Assembly (NCBI GenBank): GCA_014058105.1 | Contig: JACGCM010001620.1 | Span: forward strand, 62,001 to 126,000 | DNA: 64,000 nucleotides | Reading direction: 5' to 3' | Origin: Kingdonia uniflora | Lineage: Eukaryota; Streptophyta; Magnoliopsida; Ranunculales; Circaeasteraceae | Shown: in pieces, positions 38,701 to 51,605 of the stretch | How positions within the stretch are numbered: the stretch's first letter is position 1 | Layout: every line of letters starts with the position of its first letter | Translations under genes and position numbers: made by a program | The notes under the pieces: generated by a model | Told to the model about the DNA's origin: nothing | The model's input: the letters and a program-made list of their open reading frames with translations, nothing else | The model's database searches: none

Positions 38701-38744
38701 TGGCATTTGTAAGTAGTTAGTAATGGCTTCCTTTTGTACGGAGG

Positions 38745-41700
38745 TTAGGTCACTACTACAACAGCGTCGAGGGAAAATCTGGAATTGCTGGAACATTTTC
38801 TCAATTCTTCAATCATCATTTCTATTGTAGGCCTCTGTGTTGGAGATTCATGAGTGGAAGTTAAGGCAATCTGGGCTATTATCGAGGCCTCTGATTCAGA
38901 GAACTTTCCCTTAAGATTAGGGTCGATTAAGTCTTCAAATCTGCAGGTTTCAGCACCAACTCGCATTGAACTACTGATCCTTCGCTTCCCAGAGAGAATT
39001 TGGAAGATGATCATTCCGAATGCATAAACATCACTTTTCTCCGTGAACTTGCCAGTGTTAGTGTATTCTGGGGCCAGGTATCCCATAGCAGCACTTGCCT
39101 TGAGTGTTGAGAACACAATATCATCAGCAAGGAGCTTATGTAAGCCAGAATCTGAGAGCAAAGGATTGAACCGATGATCAATCAAAACCTTCTCAGCTGA
39201 TATATTTTGATGGACTAGTGATGGCTTGTTCGCTTTGCTGCTATGTAAATATTCAATTCCTGTAGGACAAAGAACACCAATTACTCTCAGAAATTGGCAT
39301 TCAGTAAAAAAAAAATTGATCACTCGGCAATCACAAATTTGTGAAAAGGGAGGAAAGAACTGACCTTTAGCAATGCCCTTAATGATAGATACTCTAGTGG
39401 GCCATTCGAGAACACGATCATTGTTGTCCTTCACATCGAGGTACTCAGACAAGTTTCCTTTTGGTAAGAAACTGTAAACAAGAAAGCACTCGCCTCTGCC
39501 TCTCGAACAACAAAACCCTCTTAACCCAACAAGGTTTTCATGTTTCAACGAGGTTAGTACGGTCAACCCCTTCAAGAACTCAGATTCCTCAGATTTACAA
39601 CTAGTTTTATTAATGCTCTTAATAGCAACAACAGACCCATCTCTCAAGATGCCTTTGTAAGTAGCAGAGAAATTGCTCTTCCCCAACAAATTTACCTCCG
39701 AGAAGTATTGTGTTGCAGACTCCACTTCTTCCAAATTAAATCGGAAACTTTGAAGAACCTCTTGCGAAAACCCAACACCACTACGACCATCAGCCAGTGG
39801 ATCCCATCCATTGGAGTACTCAAGACTGACAAGTGGGGATGCACTCCTCCTGTAAACCTCCTTAACTTGATCAGTACTGAATCTACTATCTGAAGTATCA
39901 AATGTACTTCCAATCTTCTGTTTCCGGCGACGATACAAGGAAAACGTCAGAAGTCCCATTACCGTTAATGCAACTGTTACTGCAATAACTCCAACAATAA
40001 TAGCAATTTGAGGAGTTTTAAATGGATTCGGGCAATGGGTTTGATTGCAATGGGGTTTAATATTTGCGGATTCTGGGATGTCTTTCGGCGAGAGACCATT
40101 TGATTTGAGACCATTTGCGCCAGGTGCAAAAGGTTCAGGCATATTTAAGTTTGGATGATCTAAAGCAGTGCAAGCTTGTAAAGAAGAGAACCCAACTCCA
40201 CATAGGTTTGTATTGTTACCATACTGAAACCCGTCGTTCAATCTCTTCAGAGCTGTTAACCCAAATTTAATTCCATAGTAGATAAACAAATATAATTAAG
40301 TAAAAACATGAAGCTGAGAACAGAAATTATTACCAGGGGATAAATTGCCAGAGAGAGTATTGTTCCTAACATCAAGAATTTCCAGTATAGATATATCAGC
40401 CAGTTTAGCAGGGACTGAGCCAAATAGCCGATTAAAGCTCAAATCTAACCTCATTAAACTCCCTAATTCACCTAAACTTGCAGGAACTGCACCAGTTAGC
40501 TGATTGCACTGTAGAGCAAGAACTGAAAGCTTCTTCAAGGACCCCAACTGTGTAGGAATGCTCCCTGTTAACCAGTTATAACCAATCTGCAGAACTGATA
40601 ACAAAAAAAAATTAAAAATTAAAAATTAAAAAAATAATTAACAAGATAAGCGAAATGTCGTAAAATAAAACAATAAAAACTGTCTGGATATTGAAGCTTT
40701 CAGCTCTACAATTACTTCGTGCTACCCGCTAAGCCTATAAAATCCTAATCCAATAAATAGTTGTTTGGGTCTAAACTCAATCAAGCTTGGGGATTTCAGA
40801 GAAATGCAAGTGAAACTATGATGAGCATATCAAAGCTCAATGCAGGTATATTTTCTAGTGATCTTTGCTACTACCCATTTCTAGAACTTATAGGGGAAGA
40901 AATCTTCTGAGCAATATCAAAGCTTCTTCAAAAATGGACATTTTCCCTGTGAATTTAGCTCTAAATGGTTTATCATCAGTCCATTATGCTGGTAAAAAGG
41001 CAAGTACCTAGCTATACAAAACAAAGGGACTAATTTGATAGAATACCAATTGAAGATTAACGCATTTTTATCACTACAGCTAACCATAGTGAACCCCTCA
41101 TTTAGCCCAACAGATCAAAAATGAAGTAAAAACTATGATGAGCAAATAGTCAAATTTGGAACCCATCTCACCCAAAACATAGAAAAACAAAAACTTGTCT
41201 ACAAGATCCAATCTTTTCCTCTAAAATCAGGAACTTGAAACGATATGAGTACAAATAAACCCTTAGCGACTATCTGGGTTACCATCAAAGCTTCCCCAAA
41301 ATGAAAAAATGCACAAAATAGAACAAAAAACTGATAAATTAAATAAAAATTTTACCTTGGAGACCAACCATATTTCCAATTTCATGAGGGATGATCCCAG
41401 AGAGATTATTGACATTCAAATACAGATCAGAAAGCTCAGTCAAATTAGAGATCTCTTTAGGTATCTCTCCAAACAAAGAGTTATAATGCAAATACAACCC
41501 AGACAAGCATTTCAACTGAGAAACAGCAGAAGGAACTCTTCCAGACAACCCCTTCCCTTGTAATGAAACATTAGCAACTTTCCCATGCTCATTACACGCC
41601 ACACCTTCAAATGAACCACTGCATGGGTCACCACCACTCACCCAAGATGACAAAAACCTGTTCTCTGGGTCTAAAGAACTCTTCATCTCCATTAAAGCTT

Positions 41701-41788
41701 TCACCTCCGCATTTCCACAAACACCTTGGTAAAACCCACCAAATGCGAAGACTACAAAGAGAGATATCGAAATCTGAGAGAACCCCAT
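38745..41788 (-). CDS. LRR receptor-like kinase (probable pseudokinase)
   Basis: Four exons, 41788-41356, 40594-40334, 40252-39365 and 39259-38745, all with GT-AG sites and matching phase, encode 698 residues. Residues 1-25 are a signal peptide; a short Cys-containing cap and about six leucine-rich repeats follow to about 230; a Cys-bearing juxtamembrane region leads to a transmembrane helix at about 314-338; the kinase domain covers about 405-690. The ATP lysine is kept (Lys443 in VAIK), as is the APE motif (LAPEY). The catalytic loop HRD is HQN (544-546) and DFG is DSG (564-566), so it probably signals without phosphotransfer. Overall it resembles the Arabidopsis At5g51560-type LRR kinases; ligand and partner are unknown. 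The start is supported by the signal peptide. No stop interrupts the exons. Confidence 0.93.
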
Positions 41789-44012
41789 TGTTTCTCTTCA
41801 CCTAAACTCTAAACCCTATGAATCTCTCAAACAATGTCTCCCATTTTCTCTGTTTAAAAGCTTTGTCTTGAAGGGAGAGCAGAAGGTGTGAAACAGAGAG
41901 ACTGTGTTTCAAAGACAAAATAAATTGTTTGACAGGCACAGAGAACGGCATAGCGTTGTTTGATCACATACAACTAAGTAGTATGATTAGGTAATGACAA
42001 CTCCGTACACGTGGGTTATATGGACCACTTATCACAAAAAATGAACTCTAAATTTTGCGTTTGCCCATTTTGGTTAATGAAATGGGACCATGAATAAGTT
42101 TTTTTGTGCCTTTGTTTCAACTTTTGCTTTGAAGGATTGGGGTTGAAGTTAAGGAGAGGAGAAAGAAAATGGTCATGGGGTAAGACTTAAGAGTAAATGT
42201 TACTCTTTTTTATGGTAAAGCGACTTCCTAAATTAGTGTTTTTCCAAGGACTAAAAGTCGTTTAAGAAAACGAGCTTGATGTCATACTCGATTTTGGACA
42301 TCTCCACAAGTGCATAGCCCTCCAAGCTCCCATTGAGACCAGCACATAGCAACGAAAACATGGAGCTTGAGAATTTGACACGGAGCTCTCATGGAAAGCA
42401 CATAGCACCACCAGTAGACATTGATGGAGATTATCTAACATGGTCGAACTACGGAAGGTCATCCCTACGAGCGATACACAGGAGTTGAGTGATTAAATTT
42501 AGACTTATATACGTAAATATAAAGAGGAGCACATAATGTTTGGTGAGCTCTTGTGTAGGGGGAAATTACCAACAGCATAAGATTCGAATTCAAATTCGAC
42601 TCTTTTTTTTTTACTTGTTTTATTAATCAACTTTTTCAGCTTTGTTTACCCCTCTCCATTTGGCTTCTTCAACTTCTGACATGAGAAGACCATTTCCACC
42701 CACGCCACATTCTCATTTAGTTACTTTAATTTACAATATTACCCTCATCTAATTGAAATTACAAATTCAGCCCTACAAAGTTAAAAATACAAAAAAGAAA
42801 AAGACATGCTCCTCCCCTCCTACCTTCTCGAGAGAAACCGATATTTTTGTTGAAAATGAAACCCCGATAAATAATTTATATTTTTTTGAAGAAAAAAAAA
42901 ACGGAAGATACATTGAGAAGTCAACTTTGCTAGGATAAAAAAGAAGAAAAATTGGTCACCACTAGAATACTGGTTTGGAAAAGGTGAAGCTCACCGCGCA
43001 ATGATAAAGCCATTGACGGTGTGTTGGGTGAATATTACAACAATTTTTACAAATACAATACTGTTATGGTCGGTAGATCAAAGTTAGTTTCACATATTGG
43101 TTAAATGTGTGTTCCAACACAAGAATATAAAGAGATGCATCGTGACCTTTTAAAAACAAAACTCTACACTTACCCTTACCCTTACCCTTACCCTTACCCC
43201 ACTAGGTGAACGTGGAGACAAAATTTGTGCAATGGGGACTCGGGCCATAACAAACAACTCAATTCTATTCGCTAAATATTGCAATTTGTCACATTCAATC
43301 TCGTAAAAGCACCTCTAATAGAAGAGTGCGATTCCGGTTTACCTCACCGGTATTCCAGAATCGTATACTGTTTTCGTCCAACAGAGAATTACGATTTTAA
43401 GAGAGAAGTTATGATGGGAGAGAGAGAGAGAGATGCCACATGTATTAAAAAGTTTTGTTGGGCGCTTAACGGTTCAGCGCCTAAGAAGTGGTATATTAAA
43501 TAAAGAAGTTGTGATGGAAGAGAGAGATGTCAGCTGTAATTAAAAGTTGATGGGTGTTGAACGGTTGAGTGCCTAGGCGGTATGCAAATACTTCTCGCCA
43601 AGTTCAGGTTTTTGCATACTTTAAAGGGGCATGGGGGTGAGTATGCTGAACCCCATAGCCCTGTTGGATGGGTTTTTTGCAAAAGTATGGGAAAACTTTA
43701 ACAACATACTCTTTTGTTGGAGGTGCTATAACTATAGACTTTAGATTAAGAATCCAATTTTGGACCCAAAAAACAACAACAACAACAACAGGGGAGTAAA
43801 AAACGTGATTGAACCGTATATATCAAACTCAAAAATAGTATTTTTGTCATGCAACCTGCAAAGCCATAAAAGCCTCAATAAGGCCATTATTAGGACAATG
43901 TATGGGCCTTGACATCCTACATTTAATTTTCATTCGAATCAATGTATATATTCATATGTTTGGTTAGAAAGTACAATTTCTAACCCATTGAGGTTTTTCT
44001 TTATTCATAATA
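41789..44012. other. Receptor kinase 5' flank and intergenic DNA
   Basis: The first about 200 bp should hold the kinase 5'UTR and promoter, but no clear TATA box stands out. A hexanucleotide (CTTACC)n lies at 43169-43200 and (AAC)n near 43772-43790. 43396-43595 looks like two diverged copies of a block of about 95 bp containing GAGAGAGATG and an AACGGTT-AGCGCCTA-like segment. No gene is recognised. Confidence 0.5.
43169..43200. repeat. (CTTACC)n hexanucleotide repeat
   Basis: Five perfect units. It differs from the plant telomere repeat (CCCTAAA) and is a plain microsatellite. Confidence 0.9.
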
Positions 44013-44474
44013 GGGTGAATTTAATAAATACCCCAACGTTTATAGGAATATTAGACTTGCACCGTACGGTTTGTCAAATATTCGGGCCCAGCCCTACTTT
44101 TGTACTTTGACTGCAATTGACTGCAGTCAACTAGCTCTGACTGTAGTAAACCCAATTCAACATTTTCAAAAGGCAAAACTACCCTTTTAGATTTTAAAAA
44201 AAAAATCAATTAAATAAAAAAGTCTTCGAGATACTCACATATTGATCGAACGATTCAGAGGATTCGACCGTTGGCGTTGGCGTTGGTGTTGGTGTCTTCA
44301 ATTGGATAAACCCATTCTCTCTCTGAACTTCATATCTCTGAGTTGGTCTTCTCTCTTCTCTCACACCATTTCATATCAATAGGATAAACCCGTCTCTGAC
44401 AGTTTTCTCTCACCATTTCCATCATCTTCCTAGAATGTTCTCGAAACCCTAGCCAACAAATATAAAGATTAGAC

Positions 44475-45238
44475 ATGGGAGGTGGAAACTACACACAAAG
44501 GTAATCATTGAGCTTAATTTCAGTCTTAGTTGAAAGAAATAAATTTTTGTTCTCCATTAATGTAATTCCATATACAAAGTGCATAGCTTAGATTTGTTGG
44601 CAGATAGAAGGTGTTAAGTATAATATATGAGTAAACATTTAATTATGAAACTCTATTATCTAATGTTGTTCTTATTTTGTTGTTTCAAATGAGTTTTAGT
44701 GTGTGTAATGTGTGATCTTGAAGGCCACTACGTACTCTCAATTTTTTTTCTTGGCTCTACACCAAATTTAGGATTTCTCAATGCCAAGGCATTAAAAGGC
44801 TTTTAACATCTTTTACAGTGTTGAACTACAACATAAAGTTTCTAAGGTGTCAATCCACAAATTGCCCAGAATTTTAGTGGTTTTCAGATGCAGTTTTGCA
44901 AGCTGCAACTTCAAATGTTGGGGTCCTCCTCCAGAGGAGCTTATTTTAGGTGTGGTAGTTCAGAACATTGGGTTAGGGATTTCCCTTGGAAGGATATAAA
45001 ATGTGAAGAACAAGGTTGTGTTGGAACAAGGACATTAGGTACTTGTAGGCAGAAAGAGCATTATGGGGAGGAGTTTCTCAAGTGTTACACTTGCAAAAAC
45101 TTTCAGTGGCTAAAAGATGCAATAGCAGAGGCAGATGTTAAAGAAAACAAGAAAGCATTGAACTTGAAAGTTAAGGTGATTGCAAAGATAGACCTGGATG
45201 AGTTTATTAATGACTGTAGGGGAAAAGCAACAATATAA
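44475..45238 (+). CDS. Zinc knuckle plus GRF-like zinc-finger protein, probably transposon-encoded
   Basis: Exon 44475-44500 (MGGGNYTQ) joins exon 44878-45238 through a GT-AG intron that keeps the frame, giving 128 residues. A CCHC-like knuckle (FRCGSSEHWVRDF, its last Cys changed to Phe) is followed by a second Cys-rich unit resembling a GRF zinc finger (IKCEEQGCVGTRTLG, then EEFLKCYTCKNFQWL), then a basic helical tail. Such fingers bind single-stranded nucleic acid. It lies just inside the MULE left end and converges with the transposase, an arrangement reminiscent of the two genes of maize MuDR, though mudrB similarity is not claimed. It could instead be a captured host exon pair. Confidence 0.5.
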
Positions 45239-45550
45239 CAGAAAAATGGGAGGGTGACAGAGTATGAATGGCTTTAATGTAATGGTATTTGAATGAATAA
45301 ATTATATTTGTGTATTATCGCAGTTTTCATCATCCATTCAACATATCAATCTAGAACTCTAGAAAAGCTGATAAAATATAACAAAATACTTCATCCATTC
45401 AACAAGACATACACAACACAAAACTTGAGAACAAAAATAAAGGGCACACACTACAAAAATAAATAAATAACAAAAACCAGAACATGATCAAAAGACAGAC
45501 ACTGCACCTTCATCTCCATTGCCATCACCACCATAGCCTAAATTACTTGA

Positions 45551-47072
45551 TCAAAGTGCTAGAACCAACATTGGAAGCTCCAGAAGAGCAGGTTTTGGCC
45601 TTCTTGGCTTGTGGAGCACCACCACCACCACCACCACCACCACCATAGCCTTTGTCATTTCCTCTTCTAGCTCCCCTTCCTCTACCTCTTGATGTTTGTT
45701 GTAATGAGTGGTTACCTTATGATTGACTGAAGTTTGGCCTAGGCCTACATCCCATTGGTATCCCCCTCCCTCTATGAGTAGTGATCCTAGTAACTTGGAT
45801 TGGAACATCTTTGTAGTTTTTTTTTTGTGACCAAACATGACACATTTCCCACATTTCTTTTTTTCTTTATTTCCCTCATCATCACCTTTAATTTTCACTT
45901 TTCTAGGCCTCCCTCTCCCTCTTTGAAGTGGTGGTGGATCAACTACAGTAGGTGGCTACACAAAAATAAATTACATAAACCTCACATATAATTCATATGC
46001 ACATAAATATGCAATTTGATAGAAGATAAACCAGTTTTACCTATAGCTTTCCAATGAGTTTCATCGGAGACTAGGTGTATAATGCTACAATATGTGGCCA
46101 TATATGAGGTGACAAAGTGATATGGTGAAAAAAAAACTGAAAGTTTAAACAAAGAGAAATTAGTTAAGAAGCATGAATACAAGGCAAATAAACTCAACAA
46201 ATATGATATAAAACTTTCACCTACTTCTTCAATTCTTGCCTCATTGGTCCCAACACACTAGCAGCATGAATACAAGGCATACCAGTGATTTGCCACTCAA
46301 TGCATTGACATGTCTACTATTTCAAATTAATTATCTACCTTGCTCCAATACTCCTAATAGATACTCACTCATCTGGTTCCCCTCCTTCTATGTTATACTC
46401 CCTATAGTGTGCCATCAAATAGTCAATGTGCTTAACAGCCCTTGGTACCATACCACCTTGATCCCATGTCTGAGCCTTGGTTTTTATTTTAAACATTAGT
46501 TTCATTAACATCAAATTTAGTCTCTCAAGAGCCTTGACCAATGGTTTATCTCTTATCTTCATGATCCATCAGTTAAAGGACTCATTAAAATTGTTGGTGA
46601 TATGCTCACACTTTGAAGTATAATCAAAGTGTGATCTGCACCAATGGTCATAAGGATCTTTATCCATGTATTATCTAGCACCAGGTATGTCAACAACAAG
46701 CTTACCTAAAAAATCTTGTTTTTAATTTTTTTTTACAAGTTCTTGCAGCTCTCTATGCAAGTTTCTCCAAGTGGGCTCCTTTATAGTACTTCTTCATGTT
46801 TTTAAACATGGGTCTGAGATAGAACCTATGATTTGCATGTGGAAAAATCTCACCCATTGCATCAATAAGCCCCTTCTGTCTGTTAGAGATAAAAGTTAAC
46901 TTTTTTGGGTGTCTCACCAAATAAGGTTGCATCTTAGTCAAAAAGTAAAGCCAACACTCTTTTCATTCAGTTCTGCATTAGTAAACTGTAATTGGGAACA
47001 AGCCATTGTTGGCATCAACACTTAAGATAGATGGACAAACACCACCATACTTTCCTTTTAAGAAAATTCTAT
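45551..47072 (-). pseudogene. MULE transposase, core and C-terminal part
   Basis: Minus strand, reading from 47072. FLKGKYGGVC and SVDANNGLFPI blocks start the MULE DDE domain. TFISNRQKGLIDAMGEIFPH (46941-46753) is the highly conserved core. A YDHWCRSHFDYTSKCEHITN segment lies near 46570-46640, MKIRDKPLVKALERL is at 46562-46365, and a zinc-knuckle-like CGKCVMFGHKKKT is near 45850. The last is followed by a histidine/proline tract from a (CAC)n repeat at 45618-45645. A stop occurs between some blocks and several frame changes are present. Continuity with the N-terminal part at 52102-53229 is broken only by the gypsy insertion. Confidence 0.85.
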
Positions 47073-47248
47073 TGATCCAGTAGGATCTGGGTCTGTTTTT
47101 AAGCATTTTTGACTAAGTCTGTCAAACGAGATTGGTAGTCGTTTGAACGACTTCAGGTCTATTCGAATAAGCACTAGCCAGAGTAACCTGTTAAACTCAA
47201 AAGTCTATTCGAATACACTCAGTTCTAAGTGTTCTATTCGAACATAGA
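47073..47248 (+). mobile_element. Truncated 5' LTR of the gypsy element
   Basis: Aligns with the first about 175 bp of the right LTR (51606 onward), including the TTCGAA-bearing motifs, then stops abruptly at gag. Confidence 0.75.
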
Positions 47249-48065
47249 ATGGTACTATGCGGAGGAGAGGAAAGACGAGGTTAACGAGGAGGTAGATAGT
47301 AATTCTAGTGATGCCGAATTCGTCGAGGAGCGATCGGTTATTGGTAAGTTAATGAATCCTGTGAGTAATCCTCGCATCGATTTTAAAATTGAAATTTTGG
47401 TATTCGACGGTTCAATCAATGCCAAGAAATTGGATAATTGGTTAGATATGTTAGACATATATTTTTTGGTTTACAAATACTTAAATACTCAGAAAATATG
47501 TCTTTCTACATTTAAATTCGTAAGTCATGCACTCACGTGGTAGAAGTCCCATAAGAAATGTCACAAAGTTGGAGGCTTGAGTTAGAAGGAGTTCAAGGTG
47601 TTGGTGTGGAAGAAATTTTATCCTATTGGGTATAAGCAAGAGAGATGGTTCAAATGGCATAATTTGTGCCAAAAGTATAGGCAATCCGTACAAGAGTTCA
47701 CTACGGAGTTTCATAACCAAGTTTTGGTTTTGGACATTGGCGTGGACGAGTATGAGGTGTGCATGAAGTATACGGGGGGTTTGTCAGAGTCCATTAAAAG
47801 GGAGTTGAAGCTCTTTACTGTGGAGACTGTCGAAGATGCTACCGTAAAAGTAATTGCTATTGAAGGTAAATACTTGAAGTGTGATAAGAAAGACAATAAA
47901 AACAAGTCGGTGTACAAATCTAGTTGGAAGAATAAGTACAAAGGGGAGTCCAATGGAGAGGGGTCTTCATCCTGAAGGAATTATTGCAGTCATTATAAGG
48001 CAAATGGGCACATTTCAAATAAATATTGAAAACGTCACCCTGAGCTTAGGCCAAAGAAAAAAATG
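47249..48065 (+). pseudogene. Gypsy gag, broken
   Basis: Open pieces 47229-47543 and 47598-47975 encode an acidic N-terminal region, a KLDNWLDMLDIYF capsid motif, and a QSVQEFTTEFHNQ block typical of plant gypsy gag. A degenerate zinc knuckle (YCSHYKANGHISNKY) lies at about 47985-48030. A stop at 47541 and a frame change separate the pieces. Confidence 0.75.
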
Positions 48066-48189
48066 AGCAAAAGAGATAAACGTGCATTAGCCACAACGAT
48101 TGTTGATCTTCCAGATTTAGATAAGCTAAATCTTAAACTTACCCTTATGTTTAAGAAAACTATGGCTCTAAGGAGGCGAGTCGGGGAAA

Positions 48190-50070
48190 AAAATTCATGT
48201 CAGTATTCACGTAAAGCAGAGTATAGTAGAGGTCATCATTGATCCGGGTAGTCAGACAAATTTGATCTCTATGGTGGTGGTGAAGAAGATGGGTTTGGAT
48301 ACTATGGCTCATCCTAAGCCATATGGTTTGGGTTGGATCCAGAAAGACGTGAAGTTGAAGATCACGAAGCAGTGTATATTCAAGTTTACGATTACTGAAA
48401 GTTTATTGACGAAGTAACGTGTAAGGTGATTCTTTTAGATGTATGTTAAGTCATCTTAGGTAACCTTTATCTTTGAGACTGAGATGCAATTCTTTACTGT
48501 AGAGCTCGCAAGTATCATCTTGTGAAGGAGGGAAAGGAGTTTCGTATTAATGCTTGTAAGGAACATGTCACCACCAATAATTTAGTAACGACGACTCAGG
48601 AGAAGAGGTTGGTTAATGCAAGCGCTAAGTTTGTATTATTGCTGGTGCAACCGGTTCAAGAGGGTTTGTCGGCTAAAGTGTTGTCTACTTTGGCAATGTC
48701 TCCAAAGCAATAAACCAAAATAGGAAAGTTGCAAGAGAAGTATAAATACTTATTTCTGGGCATAAAAGGGATGGCGTGCAAGAGTGATGTGGAGCATGAT
48801 ATCACATTGGTGAATAGTGCGTTACTGTCCAACATTGGGTTGTATCAAACTTCTATAACCAAGTTTAATAAGATCAATAAATATATATAAGAGCTCCTCG
48901 AACAAGGGGTTATTAATCCGAGTTGCTCACCTTGTGGTTCACCGGTGTTACTAGTACCGAAGAAGAATGGGTCTTAAAAAACGTATACAGATTATCAGGC
49001 GCTGAACAATATTATTGTGAGGAATCGTTATCCACTTCCACGGATTGACGAGCATTTAGACGAGTTACAAAAGGCTTGGTTTTTCACCAAGACGGATCTT
49101 AAGTTGGGTTAACATCAAGTAAGAATTTAGGAAAAAGACACATGGAAGATGGCTTTCAAGACCAAACAAGGACTCTTCAAGTGGCTGGTGATGCCTTTTG
49201 GGTTATGCAACGCTCCAGCGATATTTATGTGATTGATGAATAAGGTACTTAGTATTTTTATTGATGATTTTGTGATTGTATATTTAGATGATATCTTGAT
49301 ATATAGTCAAACATGGGAGGAGCACCTCGTGCATATACACAAAGTGTTGGACGCATTGTGATCACGACAACTTTTTCTAAATGGGAAGAAGTATGAGTTT
49401 GGGAAGAATGAGCTAGTAGACTTGGGATTTATTATTCGTGGAGGTGAGCTTAAGGTAGATCTAGAGAAGGTCTCGGTCATTAATGATTGGCCTAGACTCT
49501 GTACAGTGGCAAAAGTGAGAAGTTGTATGGGTTCTTGTCAGTATATATAGAAATTTATTTAGCATTTTTTACAGATTGCCATACCGTTGCATTCCTTGAC
49601 AAAGGCCACTTTGAAGTTTGTGTAGGAAGATCACCATGAGAGGAATTTTTAGTTACTAAAGCGCAAGAATTCAGTTGTACCAGTGTTAGCGTTGTCAAAT
49701 TTATAACAGCCTTTTGAGGCCGAAATAGATTTGTCAGACTATGCATTAGGGATAATTTTAATACAGGATGAGAAGCTGGTTGCCTACTATTCTGAGATAT
49801 TTACAAGAGTAGTACGCAACTATCCTACCTATGATAAGGAGTTTTACACATTATATCAATCAGTTAAGCATTGATGGAGTTACTTATTGGGGAAGGAGGT
49901 TGTGATACATTCCGATCACAAACCATTATAGTTCTTATCTACGCATTCTAAGATACATCAAGCTTGCCATATGAAGTGGATGTCGTACATACAACAATTT
50001 AACTTGATTATCAAGTATAAAAAAATGGACAACAAAATGGCTGATATGTTATCTCCACCCCCATTACCAA
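48190..50070 (+). pseudogene. Gypsy protease, reverse transcriptase and RNase H, broken
   Basis: The protease has an IIDPGSQTNLIS motif near 48235. RT begins with INPSCSPCGSPVLLVPKKNG (about 48910), continues through [23 protein letters not shown] and the YLDDILIYS active site (about 49280). RNase H has YPTYDKEFYTLYQSVKH and VIHSDHKPL (about 49820-49930). Stops replace several conserved residues, for example after KTDLKLG near 49110. Confidence 0.82.
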
Positions 50071-50279
50071 CTATTTCTACTTTGTTGGTAGCTATGCAGA
50101 TATAGCCTATTGTTCAGTCTGAATATATTGCAGGGTATGACGATGACAAGGAGCTCAGTGTGATTCACCAGAAGTTGTTGCAAGGCAAGACATATGAGTA
50201 TGTATTGAAGGATAATTTGATTTACAGGGATAGTCTGCTATGTATTTCTAAGGGTGGAGACCATTTGTATTAGATTAAA

Positions 50280-51340
50280 GATGCACATTATTCCTAGGTG
50301 GAAGGTCATTTTAGGGTTGAGAAGACTCTTTTGAATTTGTGGTGTTATGTATATTGGCCAAATATACAGGTAAATGTTGCTCGTATGGTTCGTGGCTGCG
50401 TTCTATACAACACATCAAAGCCTTTCAATCGTAAGTTATGACTGTACTTACCATTAACAATTCCTAGCTTACCTTGGGAGAGCATTTTGATAGATTTTAT
50501 ATGTGGTTTGCCCATGACCAACTGTAAGAATTATTATCTGTTTATGGTAGTAGATTGATTTAGCAAGATGATTATTCTTATTTCATGCCAGAAGACAGTC
50601 ATTGGGGAAGGATCAACACTATTATTTTTTAGTGACGTTTGGAGGTATTTCGGGATCCCTTCTTCTATTATTTTTTATAGGGATTGCCACTTTTTGGGGT
50701 ATTTCTGGATATCGTTATAGGGTATGATAGGCACTAATTTGAAGAAAAGTTTTGCATTTCATCTGCAGACTGACGGGCAAATAGAGGTAGTTAATCGTAC
50801 TTTGGTTCACTTATTACAGGGATTCCATTCTAAGTATCCTAAAACTTGGGATAAAAATTTACCTTATCTTCAGTTTTCATTTAACCGGGTAATTCATGGT
50901 TCCATTATGAAGTCTCCATTTGAAGTTTGTCTGGGGTACTTGCCTCAAAGCTCCTTTGATATAGCTTTTAGTCTTGGTGATAAGACGGTGTCATGGAGGG
51001 AGGAAGATGAATAATTTAAGCTCAACATTTTATTGAGAAGATAAGCAAGGTTCATGAGGTGGTTGAAGTATAGTTAAGGAAGACTCAAGCGAAGTATAAG
51101 GCTCGACACGACAAACATTGGGGTGAGTATAATTTTCTGGAGGGCGACCTCGTTTGGTTGCATTTGGGTAATGAAAGACTAAATGGAGAAGGTAAGAAAC
51201 TTAAGCCTATCCATTATGGTCTGTTTACGATACTCAAGAAGATTTGAGATAGCACATTCCAATTGGATTTGTAACCTTTCATGAAGATATATTCGGTGAT
51301 TAATGTTGAGCATTTGAAGCTGTTTGAGCCATCTCTTTAA
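50280..51340 (+). pseudogene. Gypsy integrase, broken
   Basis: Plus strand. A zinc-binding region (GHFRVEKTLLNLW and a CVLYNTS segment), DDE core blocks (WESILIDFICGLP, then a damaged middle region), and the open frame 50724-51014 with HLQTDGQIEVVNRTL and FNRVIHGSIMKSPFEVCLGY. A C-terminal segment to 51340 has GDLVWLHLGNER and VINVEHLKLFEPS. Integrase after RNase H confirms Ty3/gypsy. Several in-frame stops are present. Confidence 0.82.
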
Positions 51341-51605
51341 ATGAAGACTCTACAATAGACACTTGCCTACCGTCAGTTGATGACTTATGGATTGATCGAG
51401 AAGATCTATTATAGGAGGATAATATTTTATATAGGAAAGTTCATGCTACAAGACGGGGTAGTATCGAGTTGTTCTGAGCTGGGAAGAAAGGTCAACTGCC
51501 TAGCAAGTCGAAGTGGTACAAAAGGGAAAGGGGTACGACCACATTTCCTCATCTCCAGTTTTAGCATGAGCATGAGCTTAAGGCTCCTAGAGGGGGGGGG
51601 AGTCA

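Noticed and set aside
42262..42462. Minus-strand open frame upstream of the receptor kinase
   Set aside because: No conserved pattern, probably chance.
43169..43200. Possible interstitial telomere repeat
   Set aside because: The unit is CTTACC, not the plant telomere CCCTAAA; a plain hexanucleotide microsatellite.
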